Source: Gp6-AA40 sp036742665
GTDB lineage: Bacteria; Acidobacteriota; Vicinamibacteria; Vicinamibacterales; UBA2999
Length of the DNA stretch: 64,000 nt
Direction of reading: 5' to 3'
Assembly (NCBI GenBank): GCA_036742665.1
Contig: DAINQP010000002.1
Location: 7,135-71,134 of the forward strand
Shown here: piece after piece, positions 16,828 to 27,210 of the stretch
How the letters are laid out: each line of letters opens with the position of its first letter
How positions within the stretch are numbered: the stretch's first letter is position 1
Notes under the pieces: generated by a model
Databases searched by the model: none
The model's input: the letters and a program-made list of their open reading frames with translations, nothing else
What the model was told of the DNA's origin: nothing
Position numbers and translations under genes: made by a program

Positions 16828-18185
16828 CTGCTTCTCGAGCCCCCGGGCGAGCGCCGACGACAGCGCTGCTGCTTGGCCTGATCATCACACTGGCCACCGT
16901 CGTCGCGTACTCCTGGTACATCTCGGGACAGATCGCAGGTCTACGGCGCCTGCAGACCGAGCTCACCGATCGCAACCGGCGCGACTCACTGCAGTTGCTG
17001 CGCATTCAGAACGATTTGAACCAGCTCGGGCTGGCGATGCGCGACATGCTCGACGGTGGCGAGCCCTATCCGCTCACGGCGTGGTCGTCGCAGTTCGAGC
17101 GCATTCGTACTGATCTCGACCAGGCACTGGAACGCCAGGGCGAGGTCGCGTTCGCCCGGCAGACGCCAGAGCAGCGCGAGTATCTCACCAGCCAGCTCAC
17201 GCAGTTCTGGGATGCCGCTAATCGGATCTTCGAGCTGGCGAGAACCGGACAGGAAGACGAGGCTCGCGCGCAGATCAGACTCTCGTTGCAGGAACGGCAG
17301 GCGGCACTGAGCACGGCGGTGGCGCGGTTGCTCGTCCAGAACAATGCCAGCGAGGAGCAGACGGCGCAGCAGGTGCAGGACATCTACGGCCGCGTACAGC
17401 GTCAGGTCTACTGGTTCCTCGCCGCGACGTTGGCCGCGATCGTCGCCACCAGTCTGTATCTCATTCACTCGAATCGCCGACTGTTCGCACAGCTCGCCGC
17501 GCTGTCGGACGAACGGCGTGAGCTGGCGCAGCGACTCATCGCCACGCGCGAGTCCACGCTTCGTGAGATCTCGCGTGAGCTGCACGACGAGTTCGGCCAA
17601 ATCCTGACGGCGATCGGATCAATGCTGGGCCGCGCCGGCAAGCACGCGCCGGAGGGATCGGAGCTGCGGGCCGACTTGCGTGAGATTCGGGAGATCGCGC
17701 AAACCGCACTCGATAACGTGCGTGGACTCTCCCAGACACTGCATCCATCGATCCTCGAAGAACTCGGACTCGAGAGCACCGTGGACTGGTATCTCTCGAC
17801 GGTCCAGAAGCAACTGGGGATCGACGTGACGTACGAGCGGGCGGGAGCCGCAGTTCCGATTGATGCGACGATCGGCATCCATGTGTACCGTGTGCTGCAG
17901 GAATCGCTGAGCAACGTGGCCCGCCACTCTGGTGCGGACCGCGCCATCGTGCGGTTGCAGGTCGAGGCCCGTGCGCTGACGCTTGAAGTCGAGGACCACG
18001 GACGCGGTTTGCCGACCGACATCGCTCGCGGACGCGGTCTCGGCCTGGTTGCGATGCGCGAGCGTGCCGAGCTCGTCAACGGAACGATCGAGATCCTCAC
18101 GCCATCGGGCGGGGGAACCGTGGTGCGATTGAAGGTACCATTGCCTGCAGGGGCTGAAGCCGCTCTACATACATCGATTGCATGA
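16824..18185 (+). CDS. Membrane sensor histidine kinase, NarL-type partner (HisKA_3)
   Basis: A 453-residue kinase. Membrane spans near residues 13-33 and 195-213 enclose a helical periplasmic domain of about 160 residues. The dimerisation/phospho-acceptor segment is SRELHDEFGQILTAIG near 250. The ATPase domain shows LQESLSNVARHSGA, EDHGRGLP and GLGLVAMRERAEL. GTG start overlaps the upstream stop. The last residues (PAGAEAALHTSIA) come from a palindrome-like GGGGCTGAAGCCGCTCTAC, so a repeat has extended or replaced the tail. It is paired with the regulator directly downstream and probably senses a redox or envelope signal tied to the preceding genes. Confidence 0.9.
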   Translation: MTASRAPGRAPTTALLLGLIITLATVVAYSWYISGQIAGLRRLQTELTDRNRRDSLQLLRIQNDLNQLGLAMRDMLDGGEPYPLTAWSSQFERIRTDLDQALERQGEVAFARQTPEQREYLTSQLTQFWDAANRIFELARTGQEDEARAQIRLSLQERQAALSTAVARLLVQNNASEEQTAQQVQDIYGRVQRQVYWFLAATLAAIVATSLYLIHSNRRLFAQLAALSDERRELAQRLIATRESTLREISRELHDEFGQILTAIGSMLGRAGKHAPEGSELRADLREIREIAQTALDNVRGLSQTLHPSILEELGLESTVDWYLSTVQKQLGIDVTYERAGAAVPIDATIGIHVYRVLQESLSNVARHSGADRAIVRLQVEARALTLEVEDHGRGLPTDIARGRGLGLVAMRERAELVNGTIEILTPSGGGTVVRLKVPLPAGAEAALHTSIA

Positions 18186-18807
18186 CCGACAAAATCACCG
18201 TGCTCCTCGTGGACGATCACGCGCTGGTGAGGCGCGGCTTCCGGCGTTTGCTCGAAGACGACACCGCCATTCAGGTCGTCGGCGAAGGCAGCAACGGTGA
18301 GGACGCCATCCGCCTGACGACAGAGCTGAAGCCGCACGTCATCGTGATGGATGCGGCGATGCCAGGAACCGGTGGCCTCGAAGCTACACGGACCATTCTC
18401 GCCAGACATCCGAAGGCCGCGATCATCATGCTGAGCATGCACTCGGAGGAAACGCTGGTTCGCCAGGCGCTGAAGGCCGGCGCACGCGGCTATGTCCTGA
18501 AGAATGCCCTCGAGCTCGATCTCGCCGCCGCGGTCAAACGCGTCGCCGCCGGCGAACAGGTGATCGATCCCGCGCTGATCAAGCCCGACCCGCTGCCCGG
18601 TGAACGCACTCGACGCCTGACGCCGCGCGAGCTCGAGGTCCTGCAACTGATCTGCGATGGCCTCTCGAACAAGGAGATTGCCACGAAGCTGGATCTCAGC
18701 GCCAACACCGTCGCCGTTCATCGCGCGAACATCATGAACACACTCGGTGTACATAAGACGGCGGAGCTCGTCGTCTACGCGCTGCAGAACGGGCTCGTCA
18801 ATCCACT

Positions 18808-18811
<4 letters not shown>
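18182..18811 (+). CDS. NarL/FixJ-family response regulator
   Basis: A 209-residue regulator. The receiver domain shows the acidic pair VDDH at residues 10-13, phospho-acceptor Asp in HVIVMDAAMPG near 57, and the conserved Lys in GYVLKNA. The LuxR-type helix-turn-helix has RLTPRELEVLQLICDGLSNK and TVAVHRANIMNTLGV. It overlaps the kinase gene by four bases and is surely its partner. Targets are unknown; the upstream redox genes are the first candidates. The next gene starts inside its stop codon. Confidence 0.93.
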
Positions 18812-20495
<1,684 letters not shown>

Positions 20496-20499
<4 letters not shown>

Positions 20500-21707
20500 T
20501 TATTCGACCCTTCGCATTCATCGGTGCTCTCCTCGGATCGGCGGCCGTGGCGTCCGCGCACCACGGATTCGGCACCTTCGACCTCACGAAGAGCGTGACC
20601 TACACGGGCAAGTTGACGCGCCTCGAGTTCATCAACCCGCATTCGTGGCTCTATTTCGAGGTGGCCGACGCCAACGGCAAGCTGACGAAGTATCGCTGTG
20701 AGATGCGGTCGGCGCACACGCTGCGCCGTTCAGGATGGAAGGAAGAGCTGTTCCCGATTGGACAAACGGTGACGGTGGAAGCGGCACCCGATCGCGCCGA
20801 CCCGCAGTCCTGCTACCTGAACACGATCCGCTTCGCGAATGGCACGCACATGGATCGATACGGCCAGTATGTGGCGACCGGCACGAACAAGGTCGAGGAA
20901 GTGCGTGGTCCTCTGGCCCGCCGCGGCGGCGCGCACACGGGAGGCGGCGCACCGGCGGCTCAACCTCGCGCGGCACGTCGTGCGACCGGCGAGCCGAACA
21001 TCAGCGGCGACTGGGCACCGGAGCAGGTGGTGATGGCCGATCCGCGCGGGCGTGGCGGCGCGCTCGTGCCTCTGAGCGCAGTCGCGACAGCGAAGCCGGC
21101 TGAACCGCGCGCCGGCGGCGCGGGTGGCGGTGGCGGGCGAGGCCGCGGTCCGGGCGGACCACGTACCTACGCCGGAACCGAAGTCACGCCCGCAGGTGAG
21201 GAAGCGGCCGCGAAGTTCATGCCGCAGGACAATCCGCGCTTCAAGTGCCAGACGACCAACATCCTCTTCGACTGGACGTTCGACGGCCCGGTCAACCGCA
21301 TTCAGCAGAATCGCGACAACATCGTCATCTTCTACGGCCAGCTGAATCTGCGGCGCACGATCCATACGAACACCAAAACCCACCCGGCGAACGTGACGCC
21401 GAGCCGGGCCGGCCATTCGTACGGTTATTGGGAAGGCGACGTGCTCGTCGTCGATACGACGAACTTCTTGCCCGGCTTCCTCAACTTCCCGATCCCGCAC
21501 AGCGACAAGCTGCACGTGGTCGAGCGCTTCTCACTCGATGCGCAGACGATGAAGCTGACGCGCAGCTACATCGTCGAGGATCCCGTGTACCTGAAAGGTC
21601 AGGGCAAGGGACAAGATGTCGTTGAGCCCGCCGACCAGCCGTACACGCGAGACGCCTGCAAGGAGCAGCAGTTCGTGGACTACTCGAAGGAGGCCTCGTC
21701 CCGGTAA
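20496..21707 (+). CDS. Secreted protein with N-terminal DUF6152 domain
   Basis: 403 residues. A signal peptide ending AVASAHHGF leads into a DUF6152 domain (residues about 22-105) with FINPHSWLYFEVAD and the SGWKEELFPIGQTV strand. A glycine/arginine-rich low-complexity linker (near 200-225) follows, then the secreted-family tail with YWEGDVLVVDTTNF, HVVERFSLDAQTM and PYTRDACKEQQF. Function is unknown; the HH after the signal peptide suggests metal binding. The start ATGA overlaps the upstream stop. A frameshifted relic of a similar tail lies at 44437-44600. Confidence 0.8.
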
Positions 21708-21720
21708 CGGGCCGTCGATC

Positions 21721-22287
21721 ATGTTGCGCGCGTTGATTTGTTGTCTCTGTGTACTTCTGGTTCCGATGTCGTCTGCGGGTCAAACCACTGACGCCGGATT
21801 CAATGAAGCGTTGTCGCCATCGATGGCGTCGGTCGTGAAGAACATGCACACGACCATTCGCCAGAATCTCGCCGACGCCGCAGAGAGCATGCCGGCCGAG
21901 GAGTACTCCTTCAAAGCGACACCGCAGGTCCGCAGCTTCGCCGAGCTGATCGGCCACGTCGTCAACGCCAACTTCTTCTTCTGCTCGCAGGCCAAGGGTG
22001 AGCCGCCGCCGAGCAAGGAGAACTTCGAGCAGGTCGCCGACAAGGCGGTGCTCGTCAAGGGTATGAACGAGGCGCTGAAGTACTGCGATGACGTCTACAA
22101 CGGCACCACGGACGCCAATTTTGGCGTGCTGATCACAATGGCCGGACCGGCAAAGAAACAGGCGAGCCGCGGATCGGTGCTGGTATTCAACACCACGCAC
22201 AACAACGAGCACTACGGCAACATCGTCGTCTATATGCGGCTGAAGGGCCACGTGCCGCCGTCCACGGCGCGCGCACAGAAAAAGTAG
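21721..22287 (+). CDS. Exported DinB-like four-helix protein
   Basis: 188 residues with signal peptide MLRALICCLCVLLVPMSSAG and a DinB/YfiT-like helical bundle. Two His-containing helices match the metal site: ELIGHVVNANFFF near residue 78 and HNNEHYGNIVVYMR near 160. DinB proteins are often thiol-dependent metalloenzymes; here export is unusual for the classical role. The ATG at 21721 follows the upstream gene by 13 bases. The TAG stop is part of a GTAG palindrome. Confidence 0.8.
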   Translation: MLRALICCLCVLLVPMSSAGQTTDAGFNEALSPSMASVVKNMHTTIRQNLADAAESMPAEEYSFKATPQVRSFAELIGHVVNANFFFCSQAKGEPPPSKENFEQVADKAVLVKGMNEALKYCDDVYNGTTDANFGVLITMAGPAKKQASRGSVLVFNTTHNNEHYGNIVVYMRLKGHVPPSTARAQKK

Positions 22288-22308
22288 AGCGCGGGCTTCA
22301 GCCCGCGC
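22284..22308 (+). repeat. GTAG palindrome providing a stop codon
   Basis: GTAGA is followed by the perfect hairpin GCGCGGGC-TTCA-GCCCGCGC (22289-22308). The TAG at 22285-22287 is the stop of the DinB-like gene. Confidence 0.8.
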
Positions 22309-22325
22309 CGACTCTCGGAGGCACC

Positions 22326-23837
22326 ATGCGCGTTCGGATTTCATTCCTCCTCGTTTCCGCGCTCACGCTCGCGATCGCGTTAGTCCGCGCCCAGGTCGCC
22401 GATCCGCTCCCCGCGCCGGTCGAGAAGCGCGGACTGATGGTCGAGATCCGCGACGTCGTACGTCTACCCGACACGCGCGGCCTGCGTCCGCTCGATCAGG
22501 ACGTCAATCCGGCTGGTTGGGCACGCGTGCAGTTCGTCCGCGATCTGCCTGACGGCCGCCGCTTCGCCAATGACTCTCGCGGACTGCTCTATCTGCTCGA
22601 CAAGAATAACCAGCCGAGCGTGTATCTCAATTTTGCGAGCCTGTTTCCGTACGCCATCTACAACCGTCTGGAGAGCGGCCTGATTGGCTTCGACTTCCAT
22701 CCGGAGTTCGCCAAGAACGGTCTCTTCTACACGGTCCACGGCGAGCGCGCGGAAGGCAACCCGTCCACGCCGAACTTCATTCCTCCCGGCTACACCGCAA
22801 AGGACGTCACATATCACAACGTGATCACCGAGTGGCGGGCCAAGAATCCTGCCGCAAACGCGTTCGAAGGGACCCGGCGTGAGCTCTATCGCGGGGCGCA
22901 CGTGGTCATGAACCTGACGCACCCGATGGGCTTTGTTGGCTTCAATCCGACCGCGAAGCCGGGCAGCGCTGACTATGGTCTGCTCTACACGAGCGGCAGC
23001 GATCACGGATTCAGCAACGGCGGCGGCCCAAACGCGAATAACCCGAGCCAGACACAGCGTCTCGACTCGGTGATCACCGCCATCCTGCGCTTCGATCCGC
23101 GGAGTCCGTCCGAGACAAAGGGCATGAAGGGGCTCGGCGACTACACAATCCCGATGGCCAACAAGTTCGCCGCCGACAACGATCCGAAGACCCTCGGCGA
23201 GATCTACGCCTACGGCTTCCGCAACGCGCATCGCCTGTCATGGGACCTGACCGACGGCACGATGTACGCGTGCGACATCGGCATGAACAACATCGAGGAA
23301 GTCAACATCGTCCGTAACGGCGAGAACTACGGATGGATGAAACGAGAGGGCTACTGGGAGAACGGCATGATCCGTCCGGGCGGCAACCTTGGCCAATTGT
23401 TCGCGCTGCCAGCGGAGATCCTCGACGGACGCAAGAAGGACGAATTCACGTATCCGGTCGCCATCTACGATCACAACGACGGCCAGGCCATCTCGGGCGG
23501 GTTCGCCTATCACGGCAAGATCGAGGCACTCCGTGGCAAGTTCGTGTTCGGCGACATCCAGCGCGGACGCCTGTTCGCCTCTGATCTCGCGGCGATGAAG
23601 AAGGCCGATGACGGTGTCCCGCAGACGACGGCGCCCATCGAGGAGATTCAGCTGTTCACGCGCAATTCGCGAGGCGAACGCGTCTATGTGACGCTGCGCG
23701 ACCTCATCGAACGGACGATGGGCGCCAGCGTGACACGGTCGGATCTGCACATCAGCGCCAGCCGCGACGGCGAGTTGTTCATCACATCACGCCAGGACGG
23801 CACTATTCGGATGCTGGTGCCGGAGTCGGGAAAATAG
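22326..23837 (+). CDS. PQQ-dependent sugar dehydrogenase-like protein (GSDH fold)
   Basis: A 503-residue exported beta-propeller (signal ending ALVRAQ). GSDH-type motifs are LESGLIGFDFHPEF, LYTSGSDHG, AYGFRNAHRLSWD, VNIVRNGENYGW and the late KFVFGDIQRGRLF. The family oxidises sugars or other polyols with PQQ in the periplasm. I did not verify the PQQ or calcium ligands residue by residue, and no PQQ synthesis genes are in the window. A clear ribosome binding site (CGGAGG) lies four bases before the ATG. It ends directly against a permease relic on the other strand. Confidence 0.85.
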   Translation: MRVRISFLLVSALTLAIALVRAQVADPLPAPVEKRGLMVEIRDVVRLPDTRGLRPLDQDVNPAGWARVQFVRDLPDGRRFANDSRGLLYLLDKNNQPSVYLNFASLFPYAIYNRLESGLIGFDFHPEFAKNGLFYTVHGERAEGNPSTPNFIPPGYTAKDVTYHNVITEWRAKNPAANAFEGTRRELYRGAHVVMNLTHPMGFVGFNPTAKPGSADYGLLYTSGSDHGFSNGGGPNANNPSQTQRLDSVITAILRFDPRSPSETKGMKGLGDYTIPMANKFAADNDPKTLGEIYAYGFRNAHRLSWDLTDGTMYACDIGMNNIEEVNIVRNGENYGWMKREGYWENGMIRPGGNLGQLFALPAEILDGRKKDEFTYPVAIYDHNDGQAISGGFAYHGKIEALRGKFVFGDIQRGRLFASDLAAMKKADDGVPQTTAPIEEIQLFTRNSRGERVYVTLRDLIERTMGASVTRSDLHISASRDGELFITSRQDGTIRMLVPESGK

Positions 23838-24028
23838 TCGCAGCGCGCCGACCGGATCGATCCGTGCGCCGCGCGGCGAGCCTCGTCCTCCGACAATCCA
23901 CGGCGCAGGTAATCATCGACGAGCAGCGCTCGATGCGCCTCCATCTCCTGATCGAGCTCGCCGTCGTCTCGACGTTGATGGACAATCGCGCTCAGCCGCG
24001 ACATCGCACGCAGGAAGGCAGCCCACAT
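23838..24028 (-). pseudogene. Truncated ADOP/MacB-type permease (N-terminal remnant)
   Basis: About 63 residues resemble the N-terminal prefix of acidobacterial duplicated permeases: DGELDQEMEAHRALLVDDYL and GLSEDEARRAA. Matching then stops and the sequence abuts the sugar dehydrogenase end. A full permease would be about 800 residues, so more than 90 percent is deleted. It begins two bases after the PadR-like stop, the usual PadR-ADOP layout. Confidence 0.7.
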
Positions 24029-24030
24029 CG

Positions 24031-24372
24031 TTACGCGCTCGGCGACAGGCGCAGCAGTCGGCCGATAACACCTGACAGCCGCTCCCAGTTGCTGACCTCA
24101 GCCTGCAGCTGCTTTCGTCCGGCCCTGGTGATGGCGTAAAACTTCGCCTTGCGGTTGTTCTCCGAGGTCCCCCACGTCGCGGCGATCCACCGCTTTTGCA
24201 CCAAGCGGATCAGACACAGATAGATGGTGCCCTGGTTCACCAGCAGCGCGTCCTCACTGATCTGCTCGATGCGGCGCGCCAGGCCGTAGCCGTGCATCGG
24301 TCCCATTGCGTCGAGCGTCTTGAGCACCATCAGGTCGAGAGTGCCCTACAGGATGGTCGAGCGGGTGTCCAT
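24031..24372 (-). pseudogene. PadR-family regulator interrupted by an amber codon
   Basis: Beginning at the ATG at 24372, which has a good AGGAG site, the reading is MDTRSTIL, then TAG (24346-24348), then GTLDLMVLKTLDAMGPMHG and a full PadR winged helix (GTIYLCLIRLVQKRWI). PadR proteins typically read LLQGTLDLLVLKTL here, so a CAG-to-TAG change explains the stop. Translation could restart at the ATG at 24330 and give 99 residues missing the first helix. It represses drug-efflux-type permeases in relatives; here the permease is also truncated. Confidence 0.75.
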
Positions 24373-24433
24373 GGCGCTCCTGTGTGATGCCGACAGGAGC
24401 TATGCCTGTTACGTGTGGGATGTAAAGAGGACG

Positions 24434-25477
24434 CTAGCGGGGCGCTGCCGCGGCGCACTCGGCGGCCAGGCGGTCACGCACCGTCGGTGGCATGCCGCTG
24501 GCCACCATCCTGCCCACTCGCATCTCGACGTAGGCTGGCTCCGTGCAACGAGGGTACGGCAGTGGTGCGAGCCTGAGCGACTGAGACGAGCCAAGGACGA
24601 GCACGGCGTCGAAATGATCTTCGATGCGGGGATTCGCCTTGAAAAAATCGACGGGTGGCGGCGGACCGAAGAACGTCTCGTACGAAGCCGCGCCCAGCAG
24701 CGTTCCCTTCAGTGAGGCTAGCCAGGGCATCGACCAGCCCGCGACGTCCTTCTGGAATGCCGAGAGATCCGCGAACGTGCTCGTCACAGTGAAGACCTTC
24801 GTCCCGCTGGTCTGAAGGATGCCGACGAGCGATCGACCCGGACGCTCGCTTCTCGCCTGGAAGTGGCCGTCGCCATAGACGACGAGGGCCCTGCGTCCCT
24901 TCGCGAGCACCTCCCGCTGGATCACCTCGGCCGGATGCGAATCGCGTTTCATCAGCACAGTGCGATAGGCCCCCGGCGTCGTCACCTCTTCCCAGTCGAT
25001 TGGCGGGTCGCCGAGCAAGATGCGCAGCCGGCGATCGGGCGGCAGCGACCGGTTCACGTCCCGGACCGCACGAAACGTCTCGTCGTACATCGGCCGATCC
25101 CACGCCGGAGTTGGCGTGACGGTGTTCTCTCTGATCTCGCGCAGCGCCACCTCGGGCACGGCCTCACCCCGGACGTACCGGTCGATGACGTCCTGATACC
25201 GCGCGCTGCCGCTCTCGATGACGATGTCGTTGACGATGGCTGCGAAGCGCGGATTGCGGATAAGTGCCAGACGAAAGGCGTGACCCTGTTCGTTGCCATG
25301 AGCGCCCTCACCGAGCGCCACGACCGAATACGAGGCGAAGGCATCGAGGATAGAAGACACCGGATCGAGCCGGACGGCTGGCCTGCGCGATGTGTCCTGC
25401 GCCCCTGGATTGGCGTGACCAGCGAACAGAATGGTTGCCGCAACCAGACACGCGCCGGCCAGTCGACGAGTTGCCAT
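24434..25477 (-). CDS. Exported EreA/ChaN-like protein
   Basis: 347 residues with a signal peptide (ACLVAATILFAGHANPGAQ). The early VVALGEGAHGNEQGHAF near residue 52 and later VVYGDGHFQA near 198 match the erythromycin-esterase/ChaN superfamily, in which Glu and His residues line the active site. Similarity is superfamily-level only, so neither macrolide hydrolysis nor haem binding should be assumed. It is divergent from the AhpD-like gene with a strong A/T-rich promoter region between them. Confidence 0.65.
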   Translation of the reverse strand: MATRRLAGACLVAATILFAGHANPGAQDTSRRPAVRLDPVSSILDAFASYSVVALGEGAHGNEQGHAFRLALIRNPRFAAIVNDIVIESGSARYQDVIDRYVRGEAVPEVALREIRENTVTPTPAWDRPMYDETFRAVRDVNRSLPPDRRLRILLGDPPIDWEEVTTPGAYRTVLMKRDSHPAEVIQREVLAKGRRALVVYGDGHFQARSERPGRSLVGILQTSGTKVFTVTSTFADLSAFQKDVAGWSMPWLASLKGTLLGAASYETFFGPPPPVDFFKANPRIEDHFDAVLVLGSSQSLRLAPLPYPRCTEPAYVEMRVGRMVASGMPPTVRDRLAAECAAAAPR

Positions 25478-25487
25478 GCCGGAAAAG

Positions 25488-25514
25488 GTTATAAAAATAA
25501 CACTCGATAGTCAA
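25488..25514 (-). promoter_or_regulatory. Promoter candidate close to the start codon
   Basis: On the minus strand TTGACT (25509-25514) and TATAAC (25488-25493) are separated by 15 bases. The ATG of the EreA/ChaN-like gene is only 10 bases beyond the -10 box, so the message could be leaderless. Confidence 0.5.
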
Positions 25515-25592
25515 TCCGGCGTGGGCCGGTCGTAGGCGCCCTAATATCTCCCGGTTATTGCGAGGACGTGACCCGGCCGCTACAGTCCCACT

Positions 25593-26153
25593 GTGGCCCA
25601 TATTGCTGTTCCCGAAGGTGTTCCCGGTATCGGTTCACTCTTTGCGTTTCGTCCCGAGGCGGCGGCGCCGATGAGAGCGCTCGCCAACGTCCTGCTCCAT
25701 GCCGACAGCTCCCTGAGCCGCGGCGAACGCGAGCTCATCGCCGCTTACGTTTCGGCGCTGAACGAATGCGACTTCTGTCATGACAGCCATGCCGCCGTCG
25801 CGTCCTGTCATCTCGGCGACGAGGGCTCCATCGTCACTGCCGTCGTCCGCGACGCATACAGCGCACCGGTCTCGCCGAAGATGAAAGCGCTGCTGGCGAT
25901 CGCTGCTCGCGTCCAGCGGAGCGGGCATGATGTGCGAGAGTCCGATATCGTCCGGGCGCGAACGGACGGCGCGACGGACATCGAGATCCACGACGCGGTG
26001 CTCATCGCCGCCGCCTTCTGCATGTTCAATCGCTATGTAGACGGCCTGGGCGCGGTGACGCCCACCGACCCGTCTGGCTATCGCGAGCGAGCGAAGCATC
26101 TCGCCGAGCACGGCTACTCCGCGATACTGCCGCAGCTGCCCATGCGATCGTGA
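25593..26153 (+). CDS. AhpD/carboxymuconolactone-decarboxylase-family peroxidase-like protein
   Basis: 186 residues, cytoplasmic. The AhpD redox motif ECDFCHDSHAAV near residue 60 (Cys-x-x-Cys with following His) is intact, in the helical fold with LSRGERELIAAYVSALN before it and FNRYVDGLGAV at the end. These proteins act as thiol peroxidases or alkylhydroperoxidases. GTG start. Its TGA overlaps the GTG of the next gene, an Fe-S protein, so the two are translationally coupled and may function together. Confidence 0.85.
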   Translation: MAHIAVPEGVPGIGSLFAFRPEAAAPMRALANVLLHADSSLSRGERELIAAYVSALNECDFCHDSHAAVASCHLGDEGSIVTAVVRDAYSAPVSPKMKALLAIAARVQRSGHDVRESDIVRARTDGATDIEIHDAVLIAAAFCMFNRYVDGLGAVTPTDPSGYRERAKHLAEHGYSAILPQLPMRS

Positions 26154-27115
26154 CGCACGTTGGGAGTTGGCAATTGACATCTCCGCCTCCGTTCGCCTGG
26201 GACGACTGGTACGCAACGGTCGGCGGCCGATCGATCGACATTCCCGAAGTCACCGATCTCCTGCAGGAGATCTTCAATCATCAGTACCCGCGCTTCGATG
26301 GCGAGGTCGCCGCCACCCGGCGCGCGTTGGGCTCTCCGGCCGCAGCCGCACAGCATCTCAAGGACACGGCGCTCGAGCTCGGCGCCGACATCGTCGGCAT
26401 TTGCGGGATCGAGCCGAGCGACGTCTATCGCGGCCGCGTCGTCACCGAGAAGTACGCCATCGCGGTTGGGCAGCGCATGCGGTGGCGGGAGTTTCAGGTG
26501 GTGCCCTCGAAGGCGTCGGCTATCGAATGCCTGCGAGTGTATTTCACCCTCGGCGAAACGGTGATTCGGCTCGCCGCGTACATCCGATCGATCGGCTATG
26601 CGTGCAAGGTGGAGCACCCGATCGGAGACAGTGACCTCCTGCATATCCCGATCGGCCTCAAGGCGGGATTCGGCGAGCTCGGCCGGCACGGCTCGATCAT
26701 TCATCCGACGCTCGGCCCCTTGTTCCGCATGGGCAGCGTCATCACCTCGCTCGAGATGGCAATCGATCACCCGGTCGATGCCGGCATCGCCAGGTTCTGC
26801 GATACCTGCCGCGCCTGCCGGAAGTACTGTCCGCCTGGTGCGATCCCTGACGAGCGCAGTCCGGAAGCGGGCAAGGATCATCTCGGCTACGACCGCTACG
26901 TCGTGGATACCGGTCGCTGCTTTCCCTACTTCGCGAAGCATTCCTACTGCTCGATCTGCCTGCCGGTCTGTGTCTACAACCACAAGGAGTGGGCGCGGGA
27001 TTTCGAGGGCGGGCAGACGCAGTCGTTCCCCACTGTGATCATGCTGTCGCCGCCAGCACCCGCGGATCTGCCTGACGAGGAGCGGCGGCACGTCTATCCG
27101 ATGATTCGCCGTTGA
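26150..27115 (+). CDS. Double-cluster 4Fe-4S protein, QueG/reductive-dehalogenase-like
   Basis: 321 residues without a Tat leader. The C-terminal part has two cluster motifs: CDTCRACRKYCPPGAIP near residue 223, and C-x11-C-x2-C-x3-C ending CSICLPVC near 275. Before these, IPIGLKAGFGELGRHGSI near 171 resembles the cobalamin-binding region shared by QueG and reductive dehalogenases. It is shorter than respiratory dehalogenases (about 450) and probably a cytoplasmic relative. Substrate is unknown; coupling to an AhpD-like gene argues against plain tRNA modification. The first codons (THVGSWQL) are encoded by a GTTGGGAGTTGGCA low-complexity repeat. Confidence 0.78.
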   Translation: MTHVGSWQLTSPPPFAWDDWYATVGGRSIDIPEVTDLLQEIFNHQYPRFDGEVAATRRALGSPAAAAQHLKDTALELGADIVGICGIEPSDVYRGRVVTEKYAIAVGQRMRWREFQVVPSKASAIECLRVYFTLGETVIRLAAYIRSIGYACKVEHPIGDSDLLHIPIGLKAGFGELGRHGSIIHPTLGPLFRMGSVITSLEMAIDHPVDAGIARFCDTCRACRKYCPPGAIPDERSPEAGKDHLGYDRYVVDTGRCFPYFAKHSYCSICLPVCVYNHKEWARDFEGGQTQSFPTVIMLSPPAPADLPDEERRHVYPMIRR

Positions 27116-27124
27116 CGTTTTCTA

Positions 27125-27154
27125 GGCGGGTCGAGAGAGCAAGATCCGCCCTAC
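27125..27154 (-). repeat. GTAG palindrome
   Basis: GGCGGGTC (27125-27132) and GATCCGCC (27143-27150) form the arms, and CTAC closes the element on the right. It sits nine bases after the stop of the Fe-S protein gene. Confidence 0.6.
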
Positions 27155-27178
27155 AGCTGCTCGTTGGGAAGGACAGAT

Positions 27179-27210
27179 GTAGGCCGGGTCTGCTTTGTGG
27201 ACCCGACTAC
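27179..27210. repeat. GTAG...CTAC palindrome providing a stop codon
   Basis: GTAGGCCGGGTC, a nine-base loop and GACCCGACTAC. Read on the minus strand the terminal GTAG gives the TAG stop of the methyltransferase gene (27207-27209). Confidence 0.75.

Noticed and set aside
24434..25477. Macrolide resistance esterase
   Set aside because: Only superfamily-level motifs are present and the protein is exported, so a resistance claim is not justified.
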